From: Rhea pennata
Lineage: Eukaryota; Chordata; Aves; Rheiformes; Rheidae
DNA: 64,000 nucleotides
Assembly (NCBI RefSeq): GCF_028389875.1
Contig: NC_084667.1
Span: 60,986,570 to 61,050,569 of the forward strand
Direction of reading: 5' to 3'
The notes below the pieces were generated by a model. That model was given only the letters and a program-made list of their open reading frames with translations. It was not told the origin of the DNA and made no database searches. Within the stretch, counting starts at the first letter, position 1. Each line of letters begins with the position of its first letter. Positions 34,981 to 48,899 of this stretch are shown here, piece by piece. Both the position numbers and the translations under genes were made by a program.

Positions 34981-35400
34981 GCGCCCTTCCCCTCGGCGCT
35001 GAGAGGCTGACGGGAGGCGGAGGCGGGGGTGAGGTGGAGCCCGGATTTCAAACGGCCGCCGAGGCCCCGCTGGCGTGTCTGGGCTCCCGGCCACGGGCTC
35101 CGGCGGGAACAGGTTGAGACCTGGCCCCGGAGCAGCCCGCGGGGGGCTCAGGGGCCGGAGCAGGGGCAGGCAGGCAGGCCGAGGCTGTGAGGCGCCGCGT
35201 TCCTCCCGCCGCGGCCGATGGGCCCGGCTGCTCGCTGCCTTCCCCGCCCCGCCCCGGGCCGGGGAGCGCTCGCTGCCCCTGCCGGAGCTGCCGAGCCGCA
35301 TGGCTCCGTGAGCAAGGCGTGTGGCGTTCCCTGCGTCGGCCTGGCTGCTGGGCCCTAGTCTCGGAGTCGGGGGCTGTGAAGGTGGAGCAGTGAGGTTTCA

Positions 35401-37260
35401 CCCCCACCGGAGTGTGAGGAAAGCCAAAATCCTAAAAACTCCGACTATCGTGCTGAGAAGAGAGGGAAAAAAAAAAAAAAAAAAAAGCTTTGAGGACTTC
35501 TATCAATTCTAGTCTGCATCTGCACATCTGCAAATACTTAAGTCGTCCCAAGCACTTTGCTATTGCTTAGTTGCTTTCCCGGTCTTGCTGCTACGTGCCG
35601 GCTGGCTGAACCAGCGAGAAGGAGGCGGGGAGTCAGGTTTGTCCCGGCTCCAGCTGCCGGGAGAGCGGCGGAGGCACGGCCGCTGCCGCCCGCGGCTCGG
35701 CGGGAGGGGGCTCTGCTGCCCCCGGGGGCCCCGTGCGGTGGAGAACGGGAGAGAGGAAGAAAATGGAGAGGGAGCAGGCTAGGCAGCAGCACTTGAAGAT
35801 TAGTTTCGAGACTAAAGCAACCGAGAGCTGCAGCGTGGTAACAGAAAGGAGGAGAAAAGAAGATTTGCATAGCAAAGCAAAATCAAACAGCTATTCGGAT
35901 AGGATGGATAGCTTGCAAAGTGCAGTATTTCCCCTCATTTTTACTTTCTCATACTGCGCTTATGACCTCATGGTGAAAAAATACAAGAAAAGAGCAATAC
36001 CGCAAAGAGCAGTGTTTCCATATGCTATTCAGCTTGACAGCAGTTTTTCTAGGTTAGCTGTGGAGAATTCAAATAGGTAGTCCCTCACAGAATCCTTAAG
36101 GAACCTTCATGGAGTCTCTCTGCAGATCACTTGCTAAGTAGCATGGATGCATTTACCTGCAGGATTGAGTCTAGAAGGGTGCAGGGTTTTTGTTCTTCCT
36201 TGTGATAGCATCATCTTTTTTCCTTCAAACACAATGAGAGGGTCTTGAAATTTTCATTTTTTTTCAAGAAAATCTCCAGCGAAACACATGAAGGGCCAGT
36301 GAAATGAGAAGAGAGGATGTCTGATGGCTTAAAAACACTATATCATTTAAGTTTCTGGTGAAGCCACTGAAAGAAAAAAATGTGAAAGATTATCAACATC
36401 CTATCTTCTTTGAAGGGCAGAGAAAACTTCTGCATGTCTTTGGTCAAGGTATGACAAGATTTGATTATTCTGAGAAGAAAACAACTCACATTCTCTTATG
36501 TGAGAAACAAAACTTGACAAGTCAAAATGGAAAAATCTGGACAGACCTATGCAAAAGAATGCATATTTACTAGAAAGTAAACAATCTCCAATAGGAATGA
36601 AATTGTGTTATAAGGAAAATTGAATTGTAACCACAATGGAATATACAGAATGATCAAAATGTAACCACACACTAAAGTTTTCCACCCACCTACCTATTTC
36701 ACTGAATGAAATTTTAACACCAGAGTTAAAAAGAAACGGTCAAAAGCTGGTAATTTCCTAAACAGAATTTTTATACTGACAAAGCTATCTTAGTACCTGA
36801 AATTTTCATAGCTAAAGTAACCTATGAGCAAAAGCAGAACTGATGGCTAAGTTAAAAGTTTTACATACAGAGCACAGAGCAAAATCAGAAAGAAATGTCC
36901 ACATGACAACCTGATAGAAGAAACTGAAATTAGGACAATTTCTGGGAAAAAGGAAAAAAAAGGGGGGGAAGACTTACTGAGTAGAAATGGAAAGAAGGCT
37001 TTTAAATGGAAAGGTATGCAAACGTGTGCTCATAACCCCAGAGGAATGAGAGGCATAGCAGTTGGTGAGACACTGCACAGCAACCTGCTTGCTGATGAAA
37101 TGACTAACACTGATGAAGGGCTACATGGAGAAAACGATGCAAAGAGATTGGATCATCTCTCCTGGGAAGATAGGTCACCACTGGCACCCAGCAGAAACTC
37201 CAGGGTGAGTAGTAGTTTGGAGGGGATTTAAAAGTACTGGCAGCTTTTAAAAAAGTGTGT
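35401..37260. other. Intergenic, no gene recognised
   Basis: An A20 run lies at 35467-35486. A moderately GC-rich tail of the CpG island continues to about 35770 and could carry divergent transcription. Beyond this the sequence is AT-rich and unremarkable. Confidence 0.45.
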
Positions 37261-37264
37261 CCAC

Positions 37265-38058
37265 TAAAGAAATCACTAAACTGGATGCTGCCTCTGTGTA
37301 CAAAGCAGTTACTGGGGTGGTTTATCAGGAGCAGGCATTGGCTCGACCTGTCTGAGCCGGGCCAAGACACAGATCCATCCTTAGCACGGGGCTTGTTCAG
37401 TCAGAGCTCCTGCCCTAGGGCTGACTCAAGGGGAGCTGCTGCTCCAACCCCTTTCCTTAGCCAGGCACTGGTGAGCCAGGGGCGCCCTGCCTGCTCTCTC
37501 GCTGGCTGGCGGGGATGAAGGATGGAGCCAGTTTCGATCTGCTGCTCAGATCCCCGGCTGTGTGCGAGCTGCATGTACAGACTGGCTTCGGCTGTGGCGC
37601 CTCCCCTATTGCTGAGCTGTACCGGGCTGCGAGAGCCGCGCTGGAGCCTGGCTCCGGCTCTCCCCATCCCCCAGCTTGCCAGCTCCGGCAGAGAGCTGGC
37701 TCTCCTGGGAGCCCTTGGCCTGCCTCTTCCACTGGTGCTAGCTGGTGCTGGGTGGTGTGACCTGCATGCCATGCTCACTGGAAAGCAGCCTCTACCCCCA
37801 CCCCTCGGCCCCCTTCCTCGCCTTCTGGAGCAAGCCTGTGCTGGGCTGTGCCTGATGCTTCAGGAGCTTTGTTGTTCCCTTCCCGGAGTTGCTCAGCCCC
37901 TGCTGAGCTGGCCAGACTTTAGCACATCAGCAGTGACGGGAAGGCTGGTTTAGAGTTGGAGAGTGTTTATAAAACCACACAAATTAATAGGACCTCAACA
38001 GCTGGGAGAGGGACTGCAATTGCTCTCTTAAGTGACAAAAAAAAAAAAAAAAAAAAAA
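37265..38058 (+). other. Isolated GC-rich patch ending in A22
   Basis: From about 37300 to 37950 the base composition rises well above the flanks, with scattered CpGs and many AGCTGG/CCAGC words. About 85 bases later a run of 22 A occurs (38037-38058). An open frame of 143 codons (37522-37953, plus strand) is leucine- and proline-rich with no recognisable domain. It could be a regulatory patch, a non-coding exon or an old retrocopy. No poly(A) hexamer directly precedes the A run. Confidence 0.35.
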
Positions 38059-41000
38059 GGTTTATTACAGTTTATTTATGTAGTTTCTAGCTGCAAAAAG
38101 GATCTCAGTCCATGGCATTTCCACATTACAAATGTTTATAAAAGTAATGCTTTTTAATAGTTTCAAAGGGCTAATGCAGTTAATCCTTACGTAATGAGTA
38201 AGAAGCAGGGATAGATGCAAAGTGAAGTTCCTCACTGCCATTGGGTCACTGTGCTTATATTGTTTCTGGCCCATGGAAAGCTTTCCCCGAGGGAGTGTTT
38301 CATTTGCTCTGGTAGGCACTGTCTTACTAGGTGTTTGTATGTGGCTTAATAGAGTGTTTCTCAACCAGTGTGTTGCAAGCTTTCAAATTTAAAGGTTAGG
38401 AAAATTAGTTAGGAGGTTGCTTAAGCTTTAAACAAATAGTTTCAGAAAGATATGATTGAGTCCTATCTCAATACCAATACCGAGCTGACAATGAAGTGTT
38501 TTCCACTAGACTCTCCTGTGTGGCTGCAGTGTTTTCAGTCTTTGGTTTGAGGGGCTTGAGGGAAATGTAGCAGGGCTAATAGTTTAGAATATGTCTGTGT
38601 GGTTAGAGGCAGGAAAATGTGGGCTTGCACTGCCTGTGCTTGGAGCCAACCAGACATGAGTCAGCCCAGAACTGGAAGCTATGTATCTGTCGTCAGTGCA
38701 GTGCTGTGCTCAGGCTCGTGCAGTCCTAATGCAAGACAAGGTGTATTAGCTCGCTCTGTGCAGTACCAGCATAACTACATGAGCTTTGGAAAAGTTTTGG
38801 CTGTGACCCAAGTGGTTTAGAACAGGGGCAGAGCTTGCTTGCCTCTGCCTGCTAAAGACAATGTGGACATGCTCGGAGTCTGCATTGTTTCTCTTATAAT
38901 TAGTGTTTGATTAAAGCATTTAAGATATGCTCGTCTTTTTAATTTGGCTCAGGAGTACACTTATAATGTGTTGTTTCCTTTAAGCCTAACCTGGCAAATT
39001 CTAATTGCCTTTGAAATAGACAACGTTACAAAACAGTTTTGAGTGCTTTTGCAGACTAGCACATTCCTGCAACAGAGCTCAGCTTGGAGAATCCAGGAGC
39101 AGATGGAGGGTAAGGACAGTAATTAAGTATGACTGTTCCCTAAGAAGTATGTCTGTTGTAGCAGCTCACCTGAGCCCTGTAGGCCAGATACAGGATGCCA
39201 CTTTATTCTGTGCAGTCACAACACACTAAATTTAACAGAAAGTGTTTTTTTTTAATCATTATATGGTGTAAATGTGTGGCCCACCAAAGGTAGTTTAGCT
39301 CAGCCTTCAGTGAGGGTAAGTTTCTACTTAGCTGCTCTGAGCCTGGGAAGGTTGTTTGCTCTATCTGTAGGTGGGGCTTGGACAAGAAGTGGGCATCTGC
39401 TGCCTGTAAAATGAACCAGAGTTCGTAGTGAGTAAGTGAGGAGAATATTTCTGAGCCCTGCATTGATGGATTAAATGGAGCTTGATGTTGGATGATAGTG
39501 ACACTGGTATCAAGTGTTTGTTGTTTTTACAAGATGGTAATAGCGTAAGCAAAGCACACATCACACCACCGACTAATACATGTCTGAATACAGCAACAAA
39601 TGGCTATACTGGTTCAACACTTTTCCTGTAGGGGAGCAACCAAAGAGCTGTAGTAGATGGGTGACGGGGGAAGGGTACGTGGCTTTCATTACTAACAGTG
39701 CCAAAGATCAGTTCTTATGCAAAAATTTGTCTGCCTCAGGCCACCAGCCTCAGGCCTTGGGTTTTATGGGTAAGAGTATCTCATCTATCTAGTAAGAGGC
39801 CAGGGAGATTAGGGATGAAAGGAGCTAAGAATGAACAAAGAATGAGCTGAAGAACATGTTCAGACTAAGAAGCCTTATGCATTAAAAGCAGCAATACTGT
39901 GTGTATCCAGCAGCTACTAACTTTATGGACCTGATAATAAATTGTTAAGAAGAAATATAAATTTGCAAACTGTTTTAACATGCCTGGCTCAAATGCTTGT
40001 GTTGAAGGTAAGGACTCTTCCCAGACCACTGTAGAAATTACAAACATTAGTTTCCTCTGATGGTAGAAAGGACCCGAAAGAAAGAGTGCCCTCATCTTAC
40101 AGTGTTTGTCTATGCTCCTCAACAACCAGGATGTGACAGAGTAAAAATAAAAGAAGTGTTTTAAGCAAGATTTGCAGCTGTAAGCCAATTCAGAGGAAGT
40201 GTTCTCTGCAGTGGATGATATGCAAAACTGAAAAAGCTGAAGAGGCTAGGAGCTGTGCTTGAGAAATTCCAGCCGTGAAACCACAAATAATGCGTACGTG
40301 CACTGGCAGGCAGAGGACAACAACCGCTATGGGGCTTTGTGTTGGTCATGGACATCTGTGGTGGGAACAAAGCCCAGATGATAAAAAGTTGAATTATGAC
40401 TTTCAAAGCAATACCTAGCAAGATAGTAATGTTCCAATAGAAACCTTTTGTGGCAAAGCTCTATGCACTGTAGCAAACAGCAAAAGTATCCAAATTATGC
40501 AGTAGTAGTCAGCAAAGATGGATTTTAAAATGCTAGATAGTGTTTGGAGTTTTATTTTAAAACTTCTAAGCCCTCTTCTGGATCATTATGGTAGTTCTGT
40601 TTTGTTTGTAATGGACAAGATTGTTTTGCTGCTGAAAAAGTATTACATTAGAAAGGTTTTCTAGTAAGCGGAGGAACACACCCAACTGGCTTCATTACAG
40701 GGATATTCTTTTAAATGTACATTTTGGACACTTGAATGCTATGTTGCCTGGTGCTGCTTAAAATATGTGTTCCATATCTAAGTATAAATACTGTAGGGTA
40801 TGACAGTTGCTATAGCAACTAAGCATCTACTATTAAATAGCACCCCCAAGCTCATAAAACATGTGCAGCCTGTCACTACACAAGGTATTACCGTCTTTCC
40901 AGCAAGCTAAGTACCATATTTTCTTCTCAGGAGTTACTCAGCTTCTAATGAATGTGTTTGTGCTGTACACATGAAGATCTTTTGTTCTTCACCAGCTCTA

Positions 41001-44000
41001 CCTTCCTTTGAAAACTGCAAATCCTGTAAGAACAAAATAGCCTGAAGCAATTGCAAGCTAAAGAAGTTAATGAATAATTCCTTTTTCATATATCCTTTAA
41101 CATATGTTAGAGTATGGCTTTCAGATTTTTGAGGCTTACACCTTTGCTGTTCTGCATCTTCTGATATTATAATGTTTTCCTCTGGAAATAAGTGTTTTGG
41201 AAGTCACTATGCCATTTCTAGAAGTTTTGCCCTGAAAGTTACAATACCAGTGGGAAAACAATTTCTGCAGTATTAGCAAACTGGAAAGCTGTAAATTAGA
41301 AACTTGGTTAAGAAGAATGAGAATTTTTAAAATATTTTGGTCATTTGTTTGTTTTTAAATTTGCCTTAATGAGCATTTAGACTAGGAGAAAAAAAAATGG
41401 AAAAAAGAAAGAACACGGAGTTACACAGTTGCTTAATCTGGCAGCTGAGACTTTTAATAAGAAAAATGGTGACAGCAGTGATTATTATACATTTTCCAAA
41501 ACGGAAACTGGATTTTCGTTAGACCTACCATTTGTAACCAGGATAATAGAATTTGGCATAGGTCAGAGAACTGTGGATAAGCTGATCCAGAAGTAACTTT
41601 TTATCTACAAGTTAAATAGACCTTATATGTTCCTTGGAAGAGTAAATGAAGGCTATAACAGCTTGTTGGAGTGCTCGGATTGTTTGCAAATTTTGTTTTA
41701 GAATCTGGTGAGTTGATAGATTGAACTGTAAAACATAATGTATTCACAAACTATTGCTGATGCAGACTTGATGATGACTTACCTGAATTACACAGTCAAC
41801 CCGTAAAAAGAATACATCCTATATTATAGTGGTAACACAGCAATTGTAGTTTAGGGAGGGTATAGGAAAATGAGCACAAAAACTATGCAAACTAGAGGAT
41901 GAAAAGCATATAAACAGGTAATTTTTGCTCTGTTTTTTTCCTTAGGGAATGATTGTTAATGTCTGACTGCCTTATCTGGTTAAAGGGTTAACCTGATTAG
42001 AAGCATGACTATGAACATAGATAACAGGCTGTGAGCTCGTCTTGATCTCTGCTCTGGGTTCTGTGCCTTGATGGGAATGACAGCTTTGACTTTTGTGGCA
42101 ATAAAGGAATGTTAACTCATGTCTGCTGGTGCTCTGTCAGTAACCTGTGGTTTCCCAGCTGTCATTTCAAAATGACTGGGTTAACAGAATAATAAATGTT
42201 TAACTGGCCTTACCTAATCTGACTAGCAAATAGCACCAAATGCTGTGAAACTTGTGGTACAGTCAGAGAAGCTGCAGTGAGCAATGATGCGGGAGTATAT
42301 AGAGAGTGGTTTGCCTGGGCAGGGAGGCAGAGTGGGCTCCTGAGAGTTGTTTAGAATTTGTGTGATGTTTAGATACCACAGGGGCTGGCTCAACTAAATG
42401 CCTTAGATGGTATGTTTGCCTTTTGCCACTTAGATCCTCTCTGGGAAGTTATGGGCAGATCCTGGCAAGTTCCATTATCTTCCATTTATTTTATTGTGTG
42501 ATACAAGGGAATTGCGCTCCCCCAACCCCATTCTTCGTTTGGAAAAGATTGTGTGTTTCTACCATAGCTGGATAAACTTTATAACCTAGCCTTGTATGTG
42601 CTTGAGCAGCTACCTGCATAGTAAGCGTGAGTACACAAACAAACACACGTGCTCATGCGTACACACCTTTTTACACAGCAGCATGTAGTCTGACAAATGC
42701 ATGATGCTTGTTTTTCTTTTTCTTTCACTGTGAGGTCCACTGTGGCCAGCAGGAGTAATAGACTAGAGTCTGGTGCCCTCTTGTGACTACATTAAGCTCC
42801 TTGAAATGCAACATCCTGTGCCGTTAATTGCAGCAAAAATATTAGATTTTTTAATTTTCTTTTTTTCCCCCTCACTTATATGGAAGGGAAACTTGCACTT
42901 CTTTAAATATCCAAGTAGGCAATTTCGAAACACTTGGGAAATTATTTCTGGGAAGTAGCTTTTGGTGTCTTTATGAGTCAAAGTATTTATAGCTCTCTGA
43001 ACCTGGAATAATAGCTGAAAATTACAATGTAGGGATCAGAGCTTAAATTACACTAGAAAAAGATGAGAAGATTATCCAGAACACAAGTTGGGAATATGGA
43101 AAAGGAGAATTAACCTTTCAATATTATTTATGAAATCCAAAGCTTCTGTTACATGTCTCACTACCCTTAGTTGACTGATGTGTTAAATAGTTGAATGAAA
43201 AGTTGCTTTCATGAAAGTTTTCTCTATGTTAGTCAATTAGACATACCATACTGAAGCATTGACAAGTCAGGATTATCCATTATAATATCTGATTGTTTTA
43301 CATCATGAAAGGATATGGTCAAACTACATTTCTATATCAAAAAGGAATTTTCTCCAGATTCTGGAGGTTTAAAGTCATTATGATATGAAACCATAAGCCA
43401 ACAAAGTTCAGATTCAGTATTATTTCTCATCTTAGTATTTGCCTAAGAAGCTGTTTTAGTATCTGTAAATGAATGATGAGACAACAAAAAGAGAAAGATT
43501 TAATATAATTTCCAGCTTCTTCTTCCCTGTCATGATGGGAGAACATTTCTGGTCAGAAAGAATGACTAGTCCTTGAATAAAGCAAGCAGGGTGCACTCAG
43601 CCTCTCATTAGGGAAAGCCCCTTGCTGAGTTGTAAGATCACACATGCCTTTTGAATTCTGCGTTTGAGGAGTACTGAAGGTACCTGCTGACCTTTTGTTT
43701 CCCCCAAATCTTTTCTATTATTAATGTCTTTTTGTGTCTCTTTCACACACCAGTGTACAAAAGAAATTCCCCATTCGCATCTCTTTTTTCTTATTTCTGA
43801 CAGAAACTTCAGTCATACTTGGCCCATCTAGAATCTCTTATCTTTCGTTGGTGGACCATTCCCAGAGTAACAGTCAAGAAAGGAAGAAGCCAGTCATACT
43901 CTTGAATTTTCTGTACAGTTTTCTTCCCTTTTGCACAGTACTGCATTCAGTCCTGAGTTTAGTTTCAGGCTTGTGTGTTTGTTACCTTTAGGACACACCA

Positions 44001-47000
44001 ACCCACCAGGAGCTATGGACTGTAAATTTTCATAAGCCTTATTTTGCCTAGGAAAGATCTGAAGAAAAGAATTAATTTAAGTTCTTAAAAGAACATGAAG
44101 AATGAATGGAAAATGGCAGGATGATTTTTAATACCTTATAAAATGTCCTTTATCCAACATACTGTAAAATTTCCTATGAATGTCTAACATACAATAATAA
44201 AAACCACCGGTAGTGGGTAGTATGAGTCCAGTCTTCTCCTCAGCTATACTGTAGAAAGGCAAAAAGCAACCCTAAATCAATCAAACTTGTAAGTCATAAT
44301 GCCTATTGCTTTTAGCAGGCATTATGCAGTCAGGCTTAGGCTGTCAGAGACACATTCCAGAAATTTGGTGCTAAGGAAATGCTTCTTGAGCTACCAAAAT
44401 TGTGCGAGGAAGGGAGAAGTCTGAGAGGCAATCCACATGGATAGTTCTCAGAGCACTAAAGATTTTAAAGATTATTACCACCACTCAGCTCTGTGTGCAG
44501 AAGCTGCAATAGTAAATGCTATTCGTATTACTGATTACTAGGTGCCTTGTGAGCCCTTGGTCCTGAGGGTTTCCAGTCTGGAAATGAACTTTGTGGAAAG
44601 CATTATTAATTTATTCTTGACTTCTAGAAGAAACAAAATACTCCCAAACTCCAAAATATCCCAGTGATGTCCCCAAAGGTCTAACACTCATGTTGTCTGG
44701 GTAAGGACTAAAATTGAATGAAAGTCCCAGAATATATATATTTTTTTTGAGAGTTCCAGCATAAATGAGAGAAAAGCAGGTGCTTTGCATCCGACTCTGA
44801 AAACACTGACTCATTAGAATTTGTGTATTAGTAGCTTATCTTTGCCTCCGTGCAGTTCGCTGCCCCATTACAGTAAGCACTGATACGCACACATGCTTAT
44901 TCTTTCTAGTATCTCTTGTAAGGACTCATATTTAAAACCAAGAAGTCAGCCAATGCTAATGGTAAGAAACGTTCCATTTTAGAGATAGGGAACTGTGATA
45001 CAGAGTGATGAATTTCTAAGAACATGTAGGTATTTGCATACTTGTTCAGAGCATCTGCCTCTTACGGTTTACAAGGCTACTCGGAGTGCTGTGTACTGTA
45101 CAACACCCTTTTCCCATAGTACTTCTCTGATTCTATATCTCAGGAAAATATTTCAGGGTATACTTTTGAACATACAGTGGACACTTTGTGATCATGGGCT
45201 GAAATATATGGACCCTTTTACAGACAGACACATATCGTCTCTCTTCAGCAGACTTTCTGTCTGTCTGCAAGACTTGTTTTTGTTTTCTTATCTCTGAGCA
45301 TTTCTTACAAGATAGAGAAAGAGAATAAAACCCCAGAAGTTATCAGTTATCTGAATTATAAACATGAGATATAATGAGTTTAGATTCCTATTTTTTCATA
45401 CCCATTACGATGGCAGCAGCTAAAATCTATTTCCAGGATATTACTGTTAGTCTAACTTGAGGTAGCAATTTTCTCTCTTCATGGTTCACATTAGTTTCAC
45501 TTGAAAATTGTTTCATGAATCCATACTGAATCCTAGGTATAAATGGAGTATATGGAGCTCCCCTCTTGTATGCAAAGATTAGTTGCACAAGGGAAAGAAG
45601 GGGAGTGCACCAGAATGCAAATCACAACAAAAGGAACCGAAAGAGATGGGAAAAACTGCTATCTTTGACATTCTCATCTATAGACACTAGTTGTAGAGGA
45701 CATGCTGGGAGATCCGGCTTTGAGGATGCTGCAACCTGTATGCATGCCCTGCACACCAAGATGTTCAAAAAATGATTGTATCCCTCTGAGAGAACCCTTC
45801 ACACTTAGCACAGTGTGGCTTTGCTGCCCTGGGTTTTATGCTAGTTTGGAAATAGGACAAATATTCCACTCTATTAGGCAGCTATGCTTTCATTTCACTA
45901 TATAAAGGATGTGTCATAAAAGACCTATCCCATAGCATGACCTGCAGGAAGACAGGAAAGGCAACATGGTCATGAAGAAAAGTGACTGCATTGTGGACAT
46001 TTTTAAAAGCTTTGTTCTGCATTAGGATTCATCATTCACTACTGAACAGAAATTCAACATTGGGTTGTACGTGTTACCAGGCTCCAAGTAAGACATTACA
46101 AGATCACCAACTGCAAATGAAACTTGTCACTCTTAGAGAGTCTGAGCTCATTCATGTCAGCATTTACCTGTTTTGTAGAGTAAATATAATTACCGCCTAA
46201 ATGTAAAATTTAATACGGAATATAAAAGCATTTCTTAGATAGGAGTGGAGGTTCATAAGGGAGTTACCACAAACAGTGAATTTAAAAATATTTAGAAAAA
46301 ACATAGATAAATAAACAAGTACATTGTTTGCAAAAACTAGTTTGGCCAGCTGTAGTTGCTAGCCAGAAATGATTCACTTTATGCTTCACTGACAATGCAA
46401 AATAATCAGCAACCCACTTATTTCCCATGTACACTATGAGTGTCTGAGCCACTTGTGAAAATAAATCATATTTTATTTATTAAATAGCCCAGTTTTCATT
46501 AAACCAACTTACAAGATTCATATCTGAGTAAATGCTGAGAAAAAATAGAGTGAGATTTCAGAATCTAGCCCCTGTTATACTGGAGAGCTACTTACCCACT
46601 TTGAGCCTTATATGTAGAGACCTAGTGATCAAACTAGCAAGCACTGCCTAAGTTTGATCCTGTACTCTCTCCAGGGCATCTTATAGCATAAGCTGAGTTG
46701 AAAAAGCTGCAAGTTTACAGGGGACAGATCCAGATAGCTGGTTTGAAAACTGAAGACTTGATACAGTAGATGAATCTTTACAGGCTGAAACATTCCTTGC
46801 AGGCTTATAGGTAATTTCCTTGCAGTAGGAAATGATGGAAAGGTCTACACAGTCAGTCTATCTTTCAGATTTACTCTGACTTGAGCAGTGACCTTGCTGT
46901 GTCTGCCAGAAGTGTCCCAGTGCTGAGCTCCTTCATTTGTCTGTATAGCATGGTCAGATACTTCCCAAACAGTGAGATCACATGCTTCAATTCATTGCAT

Positions 47001-47178
47001 GAGAAACAGCTGGCTTATCTGATGGGATATTTTAACAATATGGAAATACCATTTCTTGATGTCCTTACTCAAATGTAAAACACTGTTTTTCTGTTTATCC
47101 CAAGAAGTCAGAATTCGGAATTTCCCCATGAGGATACCTTGTATGGTGTATGGCCCCTGTAATCCCCTCAGTATTTTG
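38059..47178. other. Intergenic, no gene recognised
   Basis: AT-rich DNA. At 38352-38380 the sequence GAGTGTTTCTCAACCAGTG resembles a hAT terminal repeat, but no partner end was found. No other supported element was seen over 9 kb. Confidence 0.5.
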
Positions 47179-47345
47179 TCATAGAATAATTTAAGTTGGA
47201 CGGGACCTCTGGAAATTATCTAGTTCACATTCAAAGTTAGACCAGGTTGCACAGGGCTTTGTCATCTCTAAGGATTTTATTTCAGAGTGTGTCTGAACAA
47301 ATAGGCTCCAAGGATTTTCCTTAAGAGAAGATGCAAAACTATATA
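47179..47345 (-). mobile_element. Old CR1 LINE 3' fragment
   Basis: Reading the plus strand, CATAGAATAATTTAAGTTGG, then ACCAGGTTGCACAGGGC and a diverged TCTAAGGATT, match the reverse complement of CR1 3' ends in order and spacing. It is much more diverged than the copy at the right edge. The right boundary is approximate. Confidence 0.75.
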
Positions 47346-48893
47346 GTAATGTGAAATGGCAAGTAAATTAGGCAAGGGAAAAGAATTACACATGTTGCAT
47401 CAGACCCTACTAATCCTTGTCCCCTGCATTTATGACACTAGGCTCCCATGTCAGTTGCTATAAATACACTAATTTTTATCAAAGGAAATAGAGAGGTTTC
47501 TGCATTCATCAAGGTAGGTATCCAAATGGCATCCATTTAAATCAGTTTAGAAGTTGGTGTCTCATTGATTTCTTCTAATTTCACTTCTATTATTCATCAA
47601 AGCCTTACATTAAGACCATGAATATCCTGAGGCTGGGGCAGTTTGCATGTGTCTTCAGAAATTACTCAACAGTGCCCTGGCTGACTGGAGTTGTTCTGAG
47701 CAATGCCTGCTGCTGTTTTTTAGTAATGGAAAGATTGATTTTCAGTAGAAGTTACAGGCATTCAGCACTTTACAGGTCTCTCCTTAATACTTTAGAGGAT
47801 TTGATCTCTGGGATGAATATGAAAATAGAAAAAACACTGTTAATTAGCATCACAACAGAATTTCACATTTCTCCAAGAAACAATCTTCTATTCCATTCAG
47901 TATTGTGTTAACTACATTACTATTGTGTTTTAAGGACACAAGAATTTCGTGAATAGATACCAGAGAACATACTAAATTATACAAAAATTAAATACACCAT
48001 AAATAAAATAACTCGAGGAAAAGCCATTTTGGCACAATGCCTTTTTTCCAAAAGTGAAAAAGAATCAAACATAACATACATAAATACCTACAGCAGTTGT
48101 AAAATATCAACAAATATTTACATTAATTTTAGCTAATGTTGATTCAATTCAGAAATATAGACATTAATGACAATTTTATAAAAATCACTAAAATACAACA
48201 TTACACATAAAGCAGAGATATGAGTACTTTAGAAACTCATATTCAAATAAACATCCAATTAGTTCATGTGCTTTGTCTGCTTTATTTCGGTCATACAAAA
48301 TTATGAAGAAGGTGTTTAGCTAAACCTTGGCAGGAGGCAGATTTGTATGATTCTTATTTTTTAATTTCTGCTTTGGAGGCCCAGGGTATTATCATCATTA
48401 ATTTATTCACAGGCAGCAACAATGAAATTTGCTCAGCATAGTCTCATTTATGCAACACTAGCATGTCCCAAAGAGCTCCCATCTCTGAGGAGCAGGTAGC
48501 GTATTCTCCATGCTGCCCCCTTTCCTTGTCAGTAAGACACCAAAATCTGGATCAGTACCAACACTGACATATTATCTTAAACAGAAGTGAAACACGAGTT
48601 CAACAAACATTTGGAGATGACATAAAAATAGTCCCTGATTCCACTTGGAAATTTATAAATATTCTGTATACTCCAATGCATTCCAGATTTAACTGCAGAA
48701 TAAGTAAAATCTACCAACTGTAAAATATCAAGCATTAGAAATGTACATATTCAAGAATTTCAGAACAGGACAAGATTTTGGATAACACAGTACAAGTACT
48801 ATTTGTATGTGCTTATCTGGCCACTGTTTTGCTCTCTACTTGCCCCAGAATGTGCAAGGTAGATTAAACTGTGTACTGAAGTATTAAGAACAT
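47346..48893. other. Intergenic stretch downstream of GPR132
   Basis: No coding feature recognised. Further minus-strand AATAAA hexamers at 48281-48286 and 48402-48407 could serve as distal poly(A) signals for GPR132. Confidence 0.4.
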
Positions 48894-48899
48894 TTTATT
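48894..48899 (-). terminator. GPR132: Candidate poly(A) signal of GPR132
   Basis: A minus-strand AATAAA about 530 bases after the GPR132 stop, in the context GAAAATAAAATG. Alternative downstream hexamers exist, so the site actually used is not certain. Confidence 0.35.

Larger units (their letters stand above)
33750..35400 (-). promoter_or_regulatory. CDCA4: CpG island promoter of CDCA4
   Basis: About 1.6 kb of dense CpG and high GC, flanked by AT-rich DNA. On the minus strand it holds YY1-type motifs (34749-34760 and 34466-34477) and CCAAT boxes (34855-34859 and 34897-34901). It also has a 24-bp module occurring twice with three mismatches (34900-34923 and 34957-34980), each with an RFX-like GTTGCC core, and a CDE/CHR-like GGCGG-TTTGAA pair at 35047-35060. 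The next coding exon on the minus strand is CDCA4. Long open frames on both strands are composition artefacts. Confidence 0.8.

Noticed and set aside
33654-35407. Long open frames on both strands (up to 305 codons) in the second CpG island
   Set aside because: Same composition effect. Only the short portion of one minus-strand frame leading into the CDCA4 donor is kept, as an exon 1 hypothesis.
37401-37953. Overlapping frames in the GC-rich patch as a gene
   Set aside because: Frames overlap on both strands and are low in domain content. The patch is reported as a compositional oddity instead.
38352-38380. hAT-like TIR word TTTCTCAACCAGTG
   Set aside because: A single short match with no partner end or target duplication, so not listed as an element.
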